From: Pseudomonadota bacterium
Lineage (GTDB): Bacteria > Pseudomonadota > Gammaproteobacteria > Burkholderiales > Burkholderiaceae_C
Direction: 5' to 3'
Length of the DNA: 7,135 nt
Assembly: GCA_023410975.1 (NCBI GenBank)
Contig: JAEYPG010000345.1
Span: forward strand, 1 to 7,135
Positions 1 to 7,038 of the stretch are shown piece after piece. The notes under the pieces are model-generated. The model was not told the DNA's origin, searched no databases, and was given only the letters and a program-made list of their open reading frames with translations. How positions within the stretch are numbered: position 1 is the first letter of the stretch; each line of letters starts with the position of its first letter. A program made the translations under genes and the position numbers.

Positions 1-21
1 CGACAAGCTCAGGGCGAACGG
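1..21 (+). repeat. Dispersed short repeat, left copy (cut by window edge)
   Basis: The first 21 bases are identical to 7094-7114 (core GACAAGCTCAGGGCGAACG). The copy is probably truncated by the window edge, since the right copy has CCCTT before it. It lies about 40 bases past the stop of the EAL gene. The bases that follow (23-33, ending TTTCACT) also resemble those after the right copy (7115-7127, ending CTTCACT). No second inverted arm is visible in 22-60; the rest of 1-60 holds no gene. Confidence 0.8.
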
Positions 22-60
22 TGATCTTTCACTGACGACTTGGACTTGGAATGAGCCTCC

Positions 61-1311
61 TCAATCGGCCACCGGCAACGCGTCCCGCAGCGGCGCCACC
101 CGCTGTCCGCGCAGCCACTGGCGCAGCGCCTTCATGGGCATGGGCGGCGCCAGCAGGGCGCCCTGCGCCTCGGCGCAGCCGGCCACCCAGGCCGCTTGCA
201 GCGCCGCCTCGTTCTCCACGCCTTCGGCCGCCACGCGCAGGCCCAGGCCACGCGCCAGGCCGGCACAGCAGGCCACGAGCGCCTGCCGGCGGGTGTCGGT
301 ATCGAGGCCGGCCACGAGCGAGCGGTCGATCTTGATCGCCGAGAACGGCAGCTGAGACAACTGCAGCAGGCTGGAGTGCGCGCTGCCGAAGCCGTCGATG
401 CACAGCCTGAAACCCAGCAGCCAATAGCGCGAGACGGTTTCAATCAGCGTGCTCAGGTCCGAGGCCGCATCGCTTTCAGCGATCTCGATGGTGATGCCGG
501 ACGGGTCGACCCCGTTCTCGCGCACGATCTGCTGCAGCGCGGCACAAAAGCCCGGCTTCGCGAGCAGGCATAGCGGCACGTTGAGGGAGGCGCACAGCCT
601 CAGCCGCACCTTCCGGCACCGCGCCAGGAACACGCAGGTCTGCCGTGCCTGCGCCAGCAGGGCCGCCTCCAGCAGGCGATGCCGCCGCAGCGCGGGCACG
701 AGCCGGGCCTCGGCGAGCACCGTGCCGTCCTCGGACTGCGCGTGCATGAGCGCCTCCACGCGCACCACTTCACGGCTGTCGATGCGCAGTTGTGGCTGCA
801 ACCAGGTCTGCAGCCGGTCCTGCTCGATCAAGGCGCTCAGCTGCCGCGCCGTCAGCTCGGGGCACTCCACCCGCGAGGAGGCTGCGGCAGCCTGGCGATG
901 CGTGCGCAGCGCCCGCGCGACCGCCCCCTGGGCCGAGGGCTGTTGCACCCAGCCTGCCACCTGCAGCCCGCACGCCCGAGCCATGGCTTGCGCGCTGTGC
1001 AGCATGGCGCGCGGCTGTTGCGAGGAGAAGAACAGCGCCGGCGCATGCGCATCACCCGCGAGCAGCCGCATCAGCTGGAACGCGTCGCCGTCTTCGAGGC
1101 CCAGGCTGCACACCAGCACGTCCGGCGGCGCCGCCTCGCAGTACAGCTGCAGCAGCAGCACCTGCACGCTGCCCGGCAACACCTTCACTTCCCAGCCCTC
1201 GGCGGCCAGCTCTGCCTTCAGCTGCCCGGCATGGCCGGCGTCATCCACCAGCAGCCAGGCGCGGCCTGGTCCGGCCGCGGAGGCCGCGGCTTCGTCAAAG
1301 GGGGCGGACAT
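61..1311 (-). CDS. Receiver-like (degenerate REC) plus EAL-domain protein, RocR-like layout
   Basis: Two-domain signalling protein of 416 residues, probably cytoplasmic (no signal peptide or membrane segment). Residues about 15-135 look like a response-regulator receiver: the acidic pair D23/D24 (LLVDD) is present, but the phospho-acceptor position holds S69 (VCSLGLEDGD) and the conserved Lys before Pro is Q124. Residues about 150-405 are an EAL domain, the family that hydrolyses cyclic-di-GMP to pGpG. Visible catalytic positions are E186 (EAL), N244, E276, D306, K327, E363 (AEGVE) and Q383; their spacing equals that of Pseudomonas RocR as I remember it. The second Asp of the DD motif is Gly (G307, IDGFG), so activity is uncertain; it may be a weak enzyme or a c-di-GMP sensor. 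Start: the ATG at 1311 has AAGG eight bases upstream. A TTG at 1362 would add 17 residues and begin 5 bases after the kinase stop, but its GGAGG is 18 bases away. Probably co-transcribed with the upstream kinase. Stop TGA at 61-63. Confidence 0.88.
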   Translation of the reverse strand: MSAPFDEAAASAAGPGRAWLLVDDAGHAGQLKAELAAEGWEVKVLPGSVQVLLLQLYCEAAPPDVLVCSLGLEDGDAFQLMRLLAGDAHAPALFFSSQQPRAMLHSAQAMARACGLQVAGWVQQPSAQGAVARALRTHRQAAAASSRVECPELTARQLSALIEQDRLQTWLQPQLRIDSREVVRVEALMHAQSEDGTVLAEARLVPALRRHRLLEAALLAQARQTCVFLARCRKVRLRLCASLNVPLCLLAKPGFCAALQQIVRENGVDPSGITIEIAESDAASDLSTLIETVSRYWLLGFRLCIDGFGSAHSSLLQLSQLPFSAIKIDRSLVAGLDTDTRRQALVACCAGLARGLGLRVAAEGVENEAALQAAWVAGCAEAQGALLAPPMPMKALRQWLRGQRVAPLRDALPVAD

Positions 1312-1367
1312 CAACAATGCCTTGTCGTTCACCGCCTGGACGGCGGGTACTGCGTTCGTCAAAAGTT

Positions 1368-3179
1368 TCAGGGCTCGGTGCCTCCCATGCCGGCGGACCC
1401 GACGCGGAGGTCCGGGGCGGTGGCCGCCACTTGCTCGCGCCGGAACGGCAGCCGCAGCCGGGCCCGCGTGCCTTGGCCAGGCTGCGACTCGACGTGCAGC
1501 GACCCGCCCAGCAGCTCGGTGAGCTCCCGCGTCAGCGGCAGGCCCAGGCCCGGTCCCGGGCTATGGCTGTCCAGCGCGTCGTCCAGCACGGCCTCGGTGG
1601 CCGAGCGCGTGAAGATGGTGGCGGGCTGTGCCGGCGCCATGCCGGAGCCGCTGTCCTCCACCAGGATCTGCACGCCGGCCTCCTCGGCCGCGAGCGAGAC
1701 CCGCACGGCGCCGTGCTCCGTGAATTTCAGCGCATTGGTCATCAGGTGGTTGAGCAGCTGCAGCAGCCGAGCGCGGTCGGTGACGATGCTCTGCTCGGCA
1801 TCGACCTCCACGTGCAATTCCAGCACCAGACCGCGGCACTCGGCAGTGGGCTGGTGCACGCGGATCAGCTCCTGCAGCAGCGCGCGCAACTCCACCGGCT
1901 CCAGCTGCAGGCTCAAGCGCCCGGACTCGATGCGGGCCAGCTCCATGAGCGTGCTCAGCAGCGTGCGCAGGTGCTCGGCGTTGTGATGCACGATGGCGCC
2001 GAACTCGCGCGCCTCCAGGTCGGTGGAGGTGTCGCGGATGATCTCGGCGTAATTCAGCACCCCGTTGAGCGGCGTGTGCAGCTCGTGCGAGATGCTGCGC
2101 AGCAGGCGGCTCCGCATCTCGTTGGCCGCCGTCGCCTGCTGCTCGCTGCGGCGCAACCGCTGCACCAGCGCCTGGCGCCGCCGTTCGGCGCGCAGCATCA
2201 GCCCCAGAAAGGTCAGCAGCACGGCCGACAGCAGCGCAGCCACGGCAAACAGCTGCGGCCGGCGCTCCTGGATCTCTCGCTCCAGCACGTCCATGCGCAG
2301 GCCGCTGAAGGCCACCAGCCCGTAGGCATCCAGGGTGTGGAAGGCGTAGAGCCGGTCATGGCCATCGATGGGTGAACGGGCAACCATGGTGCCGCTGCTC
2401 TGGCGCAACGCCTCGCCCATGAGCGTGCTGCCGGCGATGCTGTTGCCGATCTCGTGCTCGGCGCCCACCGTGCGTGCGCGCACCACGCCGTCGAAGCCCG
2501 CGAGCATCACGTCGCCGCTGGCATCCCCGGGCGTGCGGCGAAAGCCCGTGAACACCTCCGGCGCCAGCGACGCCACCACCACGCCCATGAAACGGCCGCC
2601 ATCGTTGGCCACGCGGCGGGTGATCTGGATGGAAGCCTTGCCCGAGATGCGCCCGACCACGGGGCGGCTGATGACCAGACGGTCGGCACGGCCCTCGGCA
2701 TGCGCGCGGAAATGCTCACGGTCGCGCAGGTTCATGCGCTGGAAAGGCTGCGACGCATCGACCACCTCCCCATCGGCGCCGACCACGGTCAGCAGGTGGT
2801 TCTGAACATCGGGGAGGTCGCCGCGGCGCAGGCTGGCGGCAATGTCGATCCGGGCGCCTTCACGCTGGAACTCGCGGCGCACGAGACGCAGCACCTGATC
2901 CGCCTCCGCCAGCGTGAGCTCGGTGTGCGCGGAGAAGTTGCGCGCCAGGTGCTCCATGCGCGAGCGGGCGCGCTCCATCACGGCCTGCGCCTGCGCACCG
3001 GCCTCGATCACGGCCCAGCACCACAGTCCCAGCACCAGGCAGGCGAACAAGGCGATCAGCGCGCCCTGGAACGACAACCGCATTCTCCTGCGCGGCGCGC
3101 CCGTGCCCGTGGTCGCGGCTGCCGGCGCGGACGCTGGCACGGCCGCGCCGGCGGGGGAAAGCAGAACGGGAGCACTCAC
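1368..3179 (-). CDS. Membrane sensor histidine kinase with extracytoplasmic Cache/PDC-like domain
   Basis: Sensor histidine kinase of 603 residues in the inner membrane. An Ala/Pro/Gly-rich N-terminal tail (1-30) precedes a membrane segment (about 39-60). A periplasmic region of about 240 residues follows, with Cache/PDC-like features (VVGADGEVVDAS, then LRDREHFRAH and a later VVVASL strand). A second membrane segment lies at about 309-330. The cytoplasmic part has a HisKA dimerisation domain with phospho-acceptor H365 (SISHELHTPLNG) and a HATPase_c domain with N box (N482, TNALKFT), G1 (DSGSGM, 509-514) and G2 (GPGLGL, 542-547). It is not a hybrid kinase: no receiver or Hpt domain follows. 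The Arg usual after HEL is His, a modest deviation. Start GTG at 3179 has no clear Shine-Dalgarno; an ATG at 3083 (residue 33, just before the first membrane segment) is an alternative, although its AGGAG sits only one base away. The ligand is unknown. The natural partner would be the next gene, but that receiver lacks the Asp, so the true phosphate acceptor may lie elsewhere. Confidence 0.93.
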   Translation of the reverse strand: MSAPVLLSPAGAAVPASAPAAATTGTGAPRRRMRLSFQGALIALFACLVLGLWCWAVIEAGAQAQAVMERARSRMEHLARNFSAHTELTLAEADQVLRLVRREFQREGARIDIAASLRRGDLPDVQNHLLTVVGADGEVVDASQPFQRMNLRDREHFRAHAEGRADRLVISRPVVGRISGKASIQITRRVANDGGRFMGVVVASLAPEVFTGFRRTPGDASGDVMLAGFDGVVRARTVGAEHEIGNSIAGSTLMGEALRQSSGTMVARSPIDGHDRLYAFHTLDAYGLVAFSGLRMDVLEREIQERRPQLFAVAALLSAVLLTFLGLMLRAERRRQALVQRLRRSEQQATAANEMRSRLLRSISHELHTPLNGVLNYAEIIRDTSTDLEAREFGAIVHHNAEHLRTLLSTLMELARIESGRLSLQLEPVELRALLQELIRVHQPTAECRGLVLELHVEVDAEQSIVTDRARLLQLLNHLMTNALKFTEHGAVRVSLAAEEAGVQILVEDSGSGMAPAQPATIFTRSATEAVLDDALDSHSPGPGLGLPLTRELTELLGGSLHVESQPGQGTRARLRLPFRREQVAATAPDLRVGSAGMGGTEP

Positions 3180-3278
3180 GGGTGGAAACGGCGCGGCGCC
3201 GGCGTGGTTGGCACGATGCGGTCAGCCAACGCGCGCTGGTGAGCTCACGCAAGTCGTGTCGCAGTGCCAGGAACTACA

Positions 3279-3297
3279 GGCCGGCGCCCTGCCGGCC
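3279..3297 (-). terminator. GC-rich hairpin, possible weak terminator or leader structure
   Basis: A perfect 7-bp inverted repeat, GGCCGGC and GCCGGCC, separated by the 5-base loop GCCCT. It lies about 96 bases past the PP2C-gene stop and about 100 bases before the kinase GTG. On the minus strand it is not followed by a run of T (the next bases are TGTAGTT), so it is not a standard intrinsic terminator. It could equally fold in the 5' leader of the kinase transcript, or be chance in GC-rich DNA. Confidence 0.25.
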
Positions 3298-3320
3298 ATT
3301 GACAGGCACTGTAGAAAGGG

Positions 3321-3352
3321 GTGACGTCATAAATCGTTGCAAGACTGTGACG
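3321..3352. promoter_or_regulatory. Possible operator: TGACGTCA palindrome with repeated GTGACG
   Basis: A perfect 8-bp palindrome TGACGTCA lies at 3322-3329. The hexamer GTGACG occurs at 3321-3326 and again at 3347-3352, 26 bases apart, or between two and three helical turns. It sits in the least GC-rich part of the spacer, upstream of the kinase gene. A dimeric regulator could bind here, but the sites are short and no regulator gene is in view. Confidence 0.2.
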
Positions 3353-3392
3353 CCTGCACTTGGGCCGGCGGCTGCGGCTCTGGGGTCGGACG

Positions 3393-6170
3393 CTAGCGCC
3401 GCAGCTTCATCGCGGGCTCCGGCGCGACCTGCCGGCACGGTCCGGGGGGACGCCGGTGCGTCAGCCGCACGGTGTTGAGCCCGCGGTCGTGCAAGTGCTC
3501 CACCTTGTCGGTGGCCGAATGCATGATGTACATGCCGAAGCCGCCTTCCGGGTAGTGGTCGAGCTCACCCAGCGGCAGCGGGTCGGGCGCATCGAAGGCC
3601 TCGCCCAGATGCACCAGTTCCACCACCAGCGCCTCGTCCTCGATGCGTACGACCAGCTCGATGGGCGTGTCGCTCGGCCGGCCGCGACCATGGCGCACGA
3701 TGTTGGTGAAGGCCTCCACGCAGGCCACCACGAACAGCGACGCTTCCTCCTCGCCCAGCCCAGCCTGGCGCGCACGGAACTCCACCAGCCCGCGCACGTG
3801 AGAGAGCGCCTCCAGCTCCACCGGCAGCTCCCGCCTGCTGCGCAGCGGCTCGCCCAGCGTGCGCATGGCCAGCGCCATGGTCAGGTCGTCCTTGAACACC
3901 GCGCCCAGCTCGTGCAGCCGCTGGCGCAACAGGTGCAGCAGCGCCGCGGGTGTGTGAACGAACTGCAGCAGCTCCGTCACCAGGGCCGTGATCTGCTCGC
4001 GCCCCATGCGGCTGCCGTCGGGCAGCAGCGCGTCCACGGCGCCGTCGGAGCACATGAACAGCGCTTCCTCGGGGCCGATGTCCATGGTGTCCTGCTGGAA
4101 GCAGTCCTCGTCGAGCACGCCCAGCGGCGGGTGCTGGTTGGACAGCAGCCGCAGCGAGCCCTGGGCCGACACCAGCATGGGCTCCTCGTGTCCGCAGCCC
4201 ACCCACGTCAGCTTGCCGGCACGGCTGTCGATGCGCAGGTGGCACAGCGTCACGAAGGCTTCGAGCTGCTGCAGGTTGGGCGTGAGCGCGCGGCTGACCG
4301 CGCCCACGATCTGCGCCGGCGAGGGCAGCTCGTCGCGGTGCTCGGGCCGGGCCATGAGCTCGGCCAGGCAGCGGCTGATCTGCATCTTGGTGGCCGCGCC
4401 GATCAGCGCCGCGCTCACGCCCTTGCCCATGACATCGCCCACGACGATGTCGATGCCGCGGTCGCCCAGCGGCAGGAACTCCACGAAGTCGCCGTCGATG
4501 CCCTGCGAAGCCTGGTTGAAGGTGCTCAGCCACAGCCCGGGCACGCGCTGGTCGGGCGGCTGCACCAGCAGCGTCTGCTGGATGCGCGCGCCGATGCGCA
4601 GCTCGCGTTGGCGAGCGCGTTCCAGCTCCTTGAGCGCCAGGCGCCGCGACGACACGTCCTCCACGATGCCCAGCATGAACGCGGGCTGCCCGTCGGCCGC
4701 GCGCGCCAGCGACGCGTTCAGGCGCACCCACACGTAGCGCCCGTCCTTGCGCCGGTAGCGCTTCTCCTGCGTGAGGCTGCCGATCTCGCCGTTGAACAGG
4801 CGCTGGATGTTGAGCAGGCTTGCGGCATGGTCGTCCGGGTGCACCAGCGCCTCGGCGTTGAGCGCCAGCATCTCGGGCTCGCTGAAGCCCAACAGCGTGC
4901 ACAGCGCCGCGTTCACGCGCAGCAGCCGCCCCTCGGGACTGCGTTCGAGCATGCCCACGGCGGCCTGCTCGAAGGTGGCGCGGAAGCGCTCCTGGTTGCG
5001 CTCGATCTCGTCATGCGCGGCCAGCAGCTTGCGCTGCGTCGCGCGCTCTCGGCGTATGCCGCGCTCGGCCACCAGCCCCAGCACCGCCAGCAGCAGGCAC
5101 ACGCCCACGCCGACGACGCCGAAGATCATGGCGCGCTCCAGCCACTGCTGGCGCAGCTGCGCGTAGGGCTGCTCCACCAGCACGACCAACGGCCAATGGC
5201 GCGAGGTGCGGAACGCGCCCACGGCGACGAGGCCGTCGCTGCCCTGGTCGATGTAGCTGCCATGCTCGCGCCGCGGCAGCCAGTGGCGGAAGGGAGGCAG
5301 TTGCGCCAGCGACTGCCCCGGACGCAGGTCGGGCTCGTTGGTGCTGATGAGCTGGCCCTGCAGGTCGGTCACCAGCGGGCGCAGCGGGGTGTCCGCCACG
5401 GCCAGGTCGTGCTGGGTGGCGAAATAGTCGCCGTTGAGCAGCGCCACCAGCCACAGCTCGCGCCCGTCATCGCGCTCGACGCGGCGCACCAGCGGCAAGG
5501 CCACCGCGCCCAGCGTCAGGGGCTGGCTCAGGCTGAGGTCGCCCAGGTCGCGCACGGGCAGCAGCGGGCCCAGCCACTCGCGCGCCATGCCGGTGGCGCC
5601 GCTGCGCACCAGCCGCAGCAGATCGACGTGCCGCATCAGGTCCGAGGCCGTGGAGCTGCTGAGGATGCGGCCCTGCGTGTCCACCACCGAGAGGCTGCGC
5701 AGCGAGGGCTGCCCCGGCAGTTGCTCGCTCAGCAGCTGCGACACAGCCTGTGCGTCGTACCCGGGCGCGCGCAGCAGCGAGGACTCCGACAGCACCCGCA
5801 GCGTGCCGCTGACGCTGCCGATGGTGCGCGTGGCGTGGCCCTCGATGACGCGGGCATAGAGTTCGGCCTGCACCATGGCACCGCGGCGGAATTCGATGCG
5901 CTCGTACAGGGACAGTCCGAAAACCACGCCCAGCACCAGCATGCACAGCAGCCACACGGCTGCGCGCAACTGGCGCCGCCGCGCGCTGAGCATGCGCGCC
6001 GAGGCCGCCCACGAGGCGGGCTCGGCAGCGCCGCCCGGCAGGAAACGCCAGCCGAGCGCGGCATCCTCCGTGTTGGCGACGGCCGAGACATCTGCCTGCC
6101 GTGGCGGCGCCGGCCGGGCCGTGCGCGAACGGCTGCGGCGCGCAAGCAGGGAGCGCGGGGAGAGAAGCAC
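3393..6170 (-). CDS. Membrane sensor with PAS, PP2C/SpoIIE phosphatase and RsbW-like HATPase domains
   Basis: A 925-residue partner-switching regulator. Order: Arg-rich cytoplasmic tail (1-65), membrane segment (about 71-87), periplasmic double-Cache-like sensor (about 95-340), membrane segment (about 347-368), PAS/PAC (about 392-510; HPDD, YRRKDGRYVWV), PP2C/SpoIIE phosphatase (about 540-770), and RsbW-type HATPase (about 785-907). PP2C metal-binding acids are visible: D561 (IDGDF), D579 (GDVMGKG), D709 (CSDG), D761/D762 (KDDLT). In the HATPase, N-box residues E819 and N823 (VEAFTNIVRHG) and the Gly-rich GGFGM (876-880) are present, but the G1 Asp appears replaced by H854 (VHLGEAFDA). Proteins such as Pseudomonas HsbR and Vibrio SypE likewise join opposing phosphatase and kinase activities acting on a STAS protein; here the input is a membrane sensor rather than a receiver. 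No STAS gene is in the window. Start GTG at 6170 lies 6 bases after the binding-protein stop, with AGGGG three bases upstream, suggesting translational coupling. An ATG at 5993 (residue 60) lacks a Shine-Dalgarno. Confidence 0.92.
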   Translation of the reverse strand: MLLSPRSLLARRSRSRTARPAPPRQADVSAVANTEDAALGWRFLPGGAAEPASWAASARMLSARRRQLRAAVWLLCMLVLGVVFGLSLYERIEFRRGAMVQAELYARVIEGHATRTIGSVSGTLRVLSESSLLRAPGYDAQAVSQLLSEQLPGQPSLRSLSVVDTQGRILSSSTASDLMRHVDLLRLVRSGATGMAREWLGPLLPVRDLGDLSLSQPLTLGAVALPLVRRVERDDGRELWLVALLNGDYFATQHDLAVADTPLRPLVTDLQGQLISTNEPDLRPGQSLAQLPPFRHWLPRREHGSYIDQGSDGLVAVGAFRTSRHWPLVVLVEQPYAQLRQQWLERAMIFGVVGVGVCLLLAVLGLVAERGIRRERATQRKLLAAHDEIERNQERFRATFEQAAVGMLERSPEGRLLRVNAALCTLLGFSEPEMLALNAEALVHPDDHAASLLNIQRLFNGEIGSLTQEKRYRRKDGRYVWVRLNASLARAADGQPAFMLGIVEDVSSRRLALKELERARQRELRIGARIQQTLLVQPPDQRVPGLWLSTFNQASQGIDGDFVEFLPLGDRGIDIVVGDVMGKGVSAALIGAATKMQISRCLAELMARPEHRDELPSPAQIVGAVSRALTPNLQQLEAFVTLCHLRIDSRAGKLTWVGCGHEEPMLVSAQGSLRLLSNQHPPLGVLDEDCFQQDTMDIGPEEALFMCSDGAVDALLPDGSRMGREQITALVTELLQFVHTPAALLHLLRQRLHELGAVFKDDLTMALAMRTLGEPLRSRRELPVELEALSHVRGLVEFRARQAGLGEEEASLFVVACVEAFTNIVRHGRGRPSDTPIELVVRIEDEALVVELVHLGEAFDAPDPLPLGELDHYPEGGFGMYIMHSATDKVEHLHDRGLNTVRLTHRRPPGPCRQVAPEPAMKLRR

Positions 6171-6176
6171 GCGCCC

Positions 6177-6974
6177 CTACCTGGCGAACACGATTTCGTC
6201 CAGGCCATAGCGCCGCGCCGCGGCCGCCAACCGGCCGTCGCGCTTGATCTGGGCCACGAAGCGGTCGATCTCGGCCAGCCACTCCTCGTCGCCGGGCTTG
6301 ACGGCGTAGGCGTAGGGCAGCGGATGGAAGGGCCGCGGCGGCGCCACCAGGCGTGCCCAATCGGCGTTGTCCAGAAGCCGGCGGCTGTAGGGGTAGTCGG
6401 TCATGAACACGTCCACGCGCCCGGATTCGAGTTCCTGCTCGCGCGTCTGCGGCGGCCGGATCACGACCAGCCGCGCCTGCTTGAGCGCCTCGGCCATCAC
6501 CGGCTCCATGAAGGTGCCAGCCTGCACCGCCACCTTCACCCCACGCTGGTCGATGTCGCTCCATTGCCGCACCGCGCGGTGCGTACGGGTGGTGATGCCG
6601 TAGATGTCGCTCTGCAGGTACGGCTGGGAGAACTTCAGCTCCCTGGCCCGCTGCGGCGTCACGCCCACGGCGTGCATGGCCACGTCGCAGCGGTCGCCCA
6701 CGAGGTTGTCGACGAGCTTGGCAAAGGAGGACTCGACGTACTGCAGCTTCACGCCCAGTGCGCGGGCAAACTCGGTCGAGAGCTCGATGTCGATGCCCGA
6801 GAGCACGTCGCTGCGCGGATCGCGGAACGTGATGCCGTAGTAGTCGGGCCAGATGCACACGCGCACCGTGCCGGTGGACTTCACGCGGTCCAGCACCACG
6901 CCGGCCGTGCAGGCCGCGGCACCCAGGCTCAGCGACAGCGCGACGCAGGCGCGTGAAAGACGTTGGAGATTCAT
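6177..6974 (-). CDS. Periplasmic family-3 (amino-acid type) solute-binding protein
   Basis: A 265-residue type 2 periplasmic binding fold protein (SBP_bac_3 family). The N-terminus (MNLQRLSRACVALSLSLGAA) is a typical signal peptide; Cys22 follows Ala-Ala-Ala, a poor lipobox, so a soluble periplasmic form is likelier than a lipoprotein. Family marks: GIDIEL (60-65), CDVAM (96-100), GVTPQRARELKFSQPY (104-119) and VDVFMTD (187-193). R109 and D193 stand in the positions and spacing (84 residues) that bind the carboxylate and ammonium groups of amino acids in HisJ-type proteins, as I recall them, so an amino-acid-like ligand is plausible; the exact ligand is unknown. No ABC permease or ATPase gene is nearby, and the next gene, 6 bases on, is a membrane sensor phosphatase. 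A sensing role, presenting ligand to that protein, is therefore my inference. Start: the ATG at 6974 gives the best signal peptide. A GTG at 7001 would add 9 residues, but a perfect AGGAGG abuts it with no spacer. Confidence 0.88.
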   Translation of the reverse strand: MNLQRLSRACVALSLSLGAAACTAGVVLDRVKSTGTVRVCIWPDYYGITFRDPRSDVLSGIDIELSTEFARALGVKLQYVESSFAKLVDNLVGDRCDVAMHAVGVTPQRARELKFSQPYLQSDIYGITTRTHRAVRQWSDIDQRGVKVAVQAGTFMEPVMAEALKQARLVVIRPPQTREQELESGRVDVFMTDYPYSRRLLDNADWARLVAPPRPFHPLPYAYAVKPGDEEWLAEIDRFVAQIKRDGRLAAAARRYGLDEIVFAR

Positions 6975-7001
6975 CGGACGGGAAGGGCAGTGGCTCGGCA
7001 C

Positions 7002-7007
7002 CCTCCT
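7002..7007 (-). promoter_or_regulatory. AGGAGG Shine-Dalgarno-like site upstream of binding-protein gene
   Basis: On the minus strand a perfect AGGAGG directly abuts a GTG (6999-7001) and lies 27 bases before the ATG at 6974. Neither spacing is standard (5-9 bases), and no ATG, GTG or TTG sits at the right distance. It makes the true start of the solute-binding protein uncertain. Confidence 0.35.
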
Positions 7008-7038
7008 GATGCCAACTCGTTCTTGGAGCTGGAAACAC

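Larger units (their letters stand above)
3180..3392 (-). promoter_or_regulatory. Gene-free spacer between phosphatase and kinase genes, likely leader/promoter of the kinase-EAL pair
   Basis: About 213 bp without a supportable gene, between the stop of the PP2C gene and the GTG of the kinase. Such a gap between same-strand genes suggests that the kinase-EAL pair has its own promoter. I could not find a convincing -35/-10 pair reading leftwards. It contains an 8-bp palindrome TGACGTCA (3322-3329), the direct repeat GTGACG at 3321 and 3347, and a GC-rich hairpin (3279-3297). It is locally more AT-rich around 3325-3345 than its surroundings, which fits a promoter or operator there. This is inference from position and base composition. 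Confidence 0.35.

Noticed and set aside
61..1311. GGDEF (diguanylate cyclase) domain in the EAL protein
   Set aside because: The N-terminal part fits a receiver fold and no GGDEF/GGEEF signature is present anywhere in the window.
449..2375. Several plus-strand open frames of 350-530 codons opposite the kinase and EAL genes
   Set aside because: Low-complexity Arg/Ala/Pro/Ser translations with no family motifs, opposite well-supported minus-strand genes.
3205..3275. TGGCAC motifs as sigma-54 promoter elements
   Set aside because: The required GC-type -12 element (TTGC) is not at the right distance on either strand.
3299..3304. Perfect TTGACA on the plus strand as a -35 box
   Set aside because: No matching -10 at 16-18 bases and no plus-strand gene downstream.
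3360..6956. A 1198-codon open frame on the plus strand opposite the phosphatase and binding-protein genes
   Set aside because: Its translation is rich in His, Gln, Arg and Ala without recognisable domains. It is the antisense shadow of two clear genes in GC-rich DNA with biased third positions.
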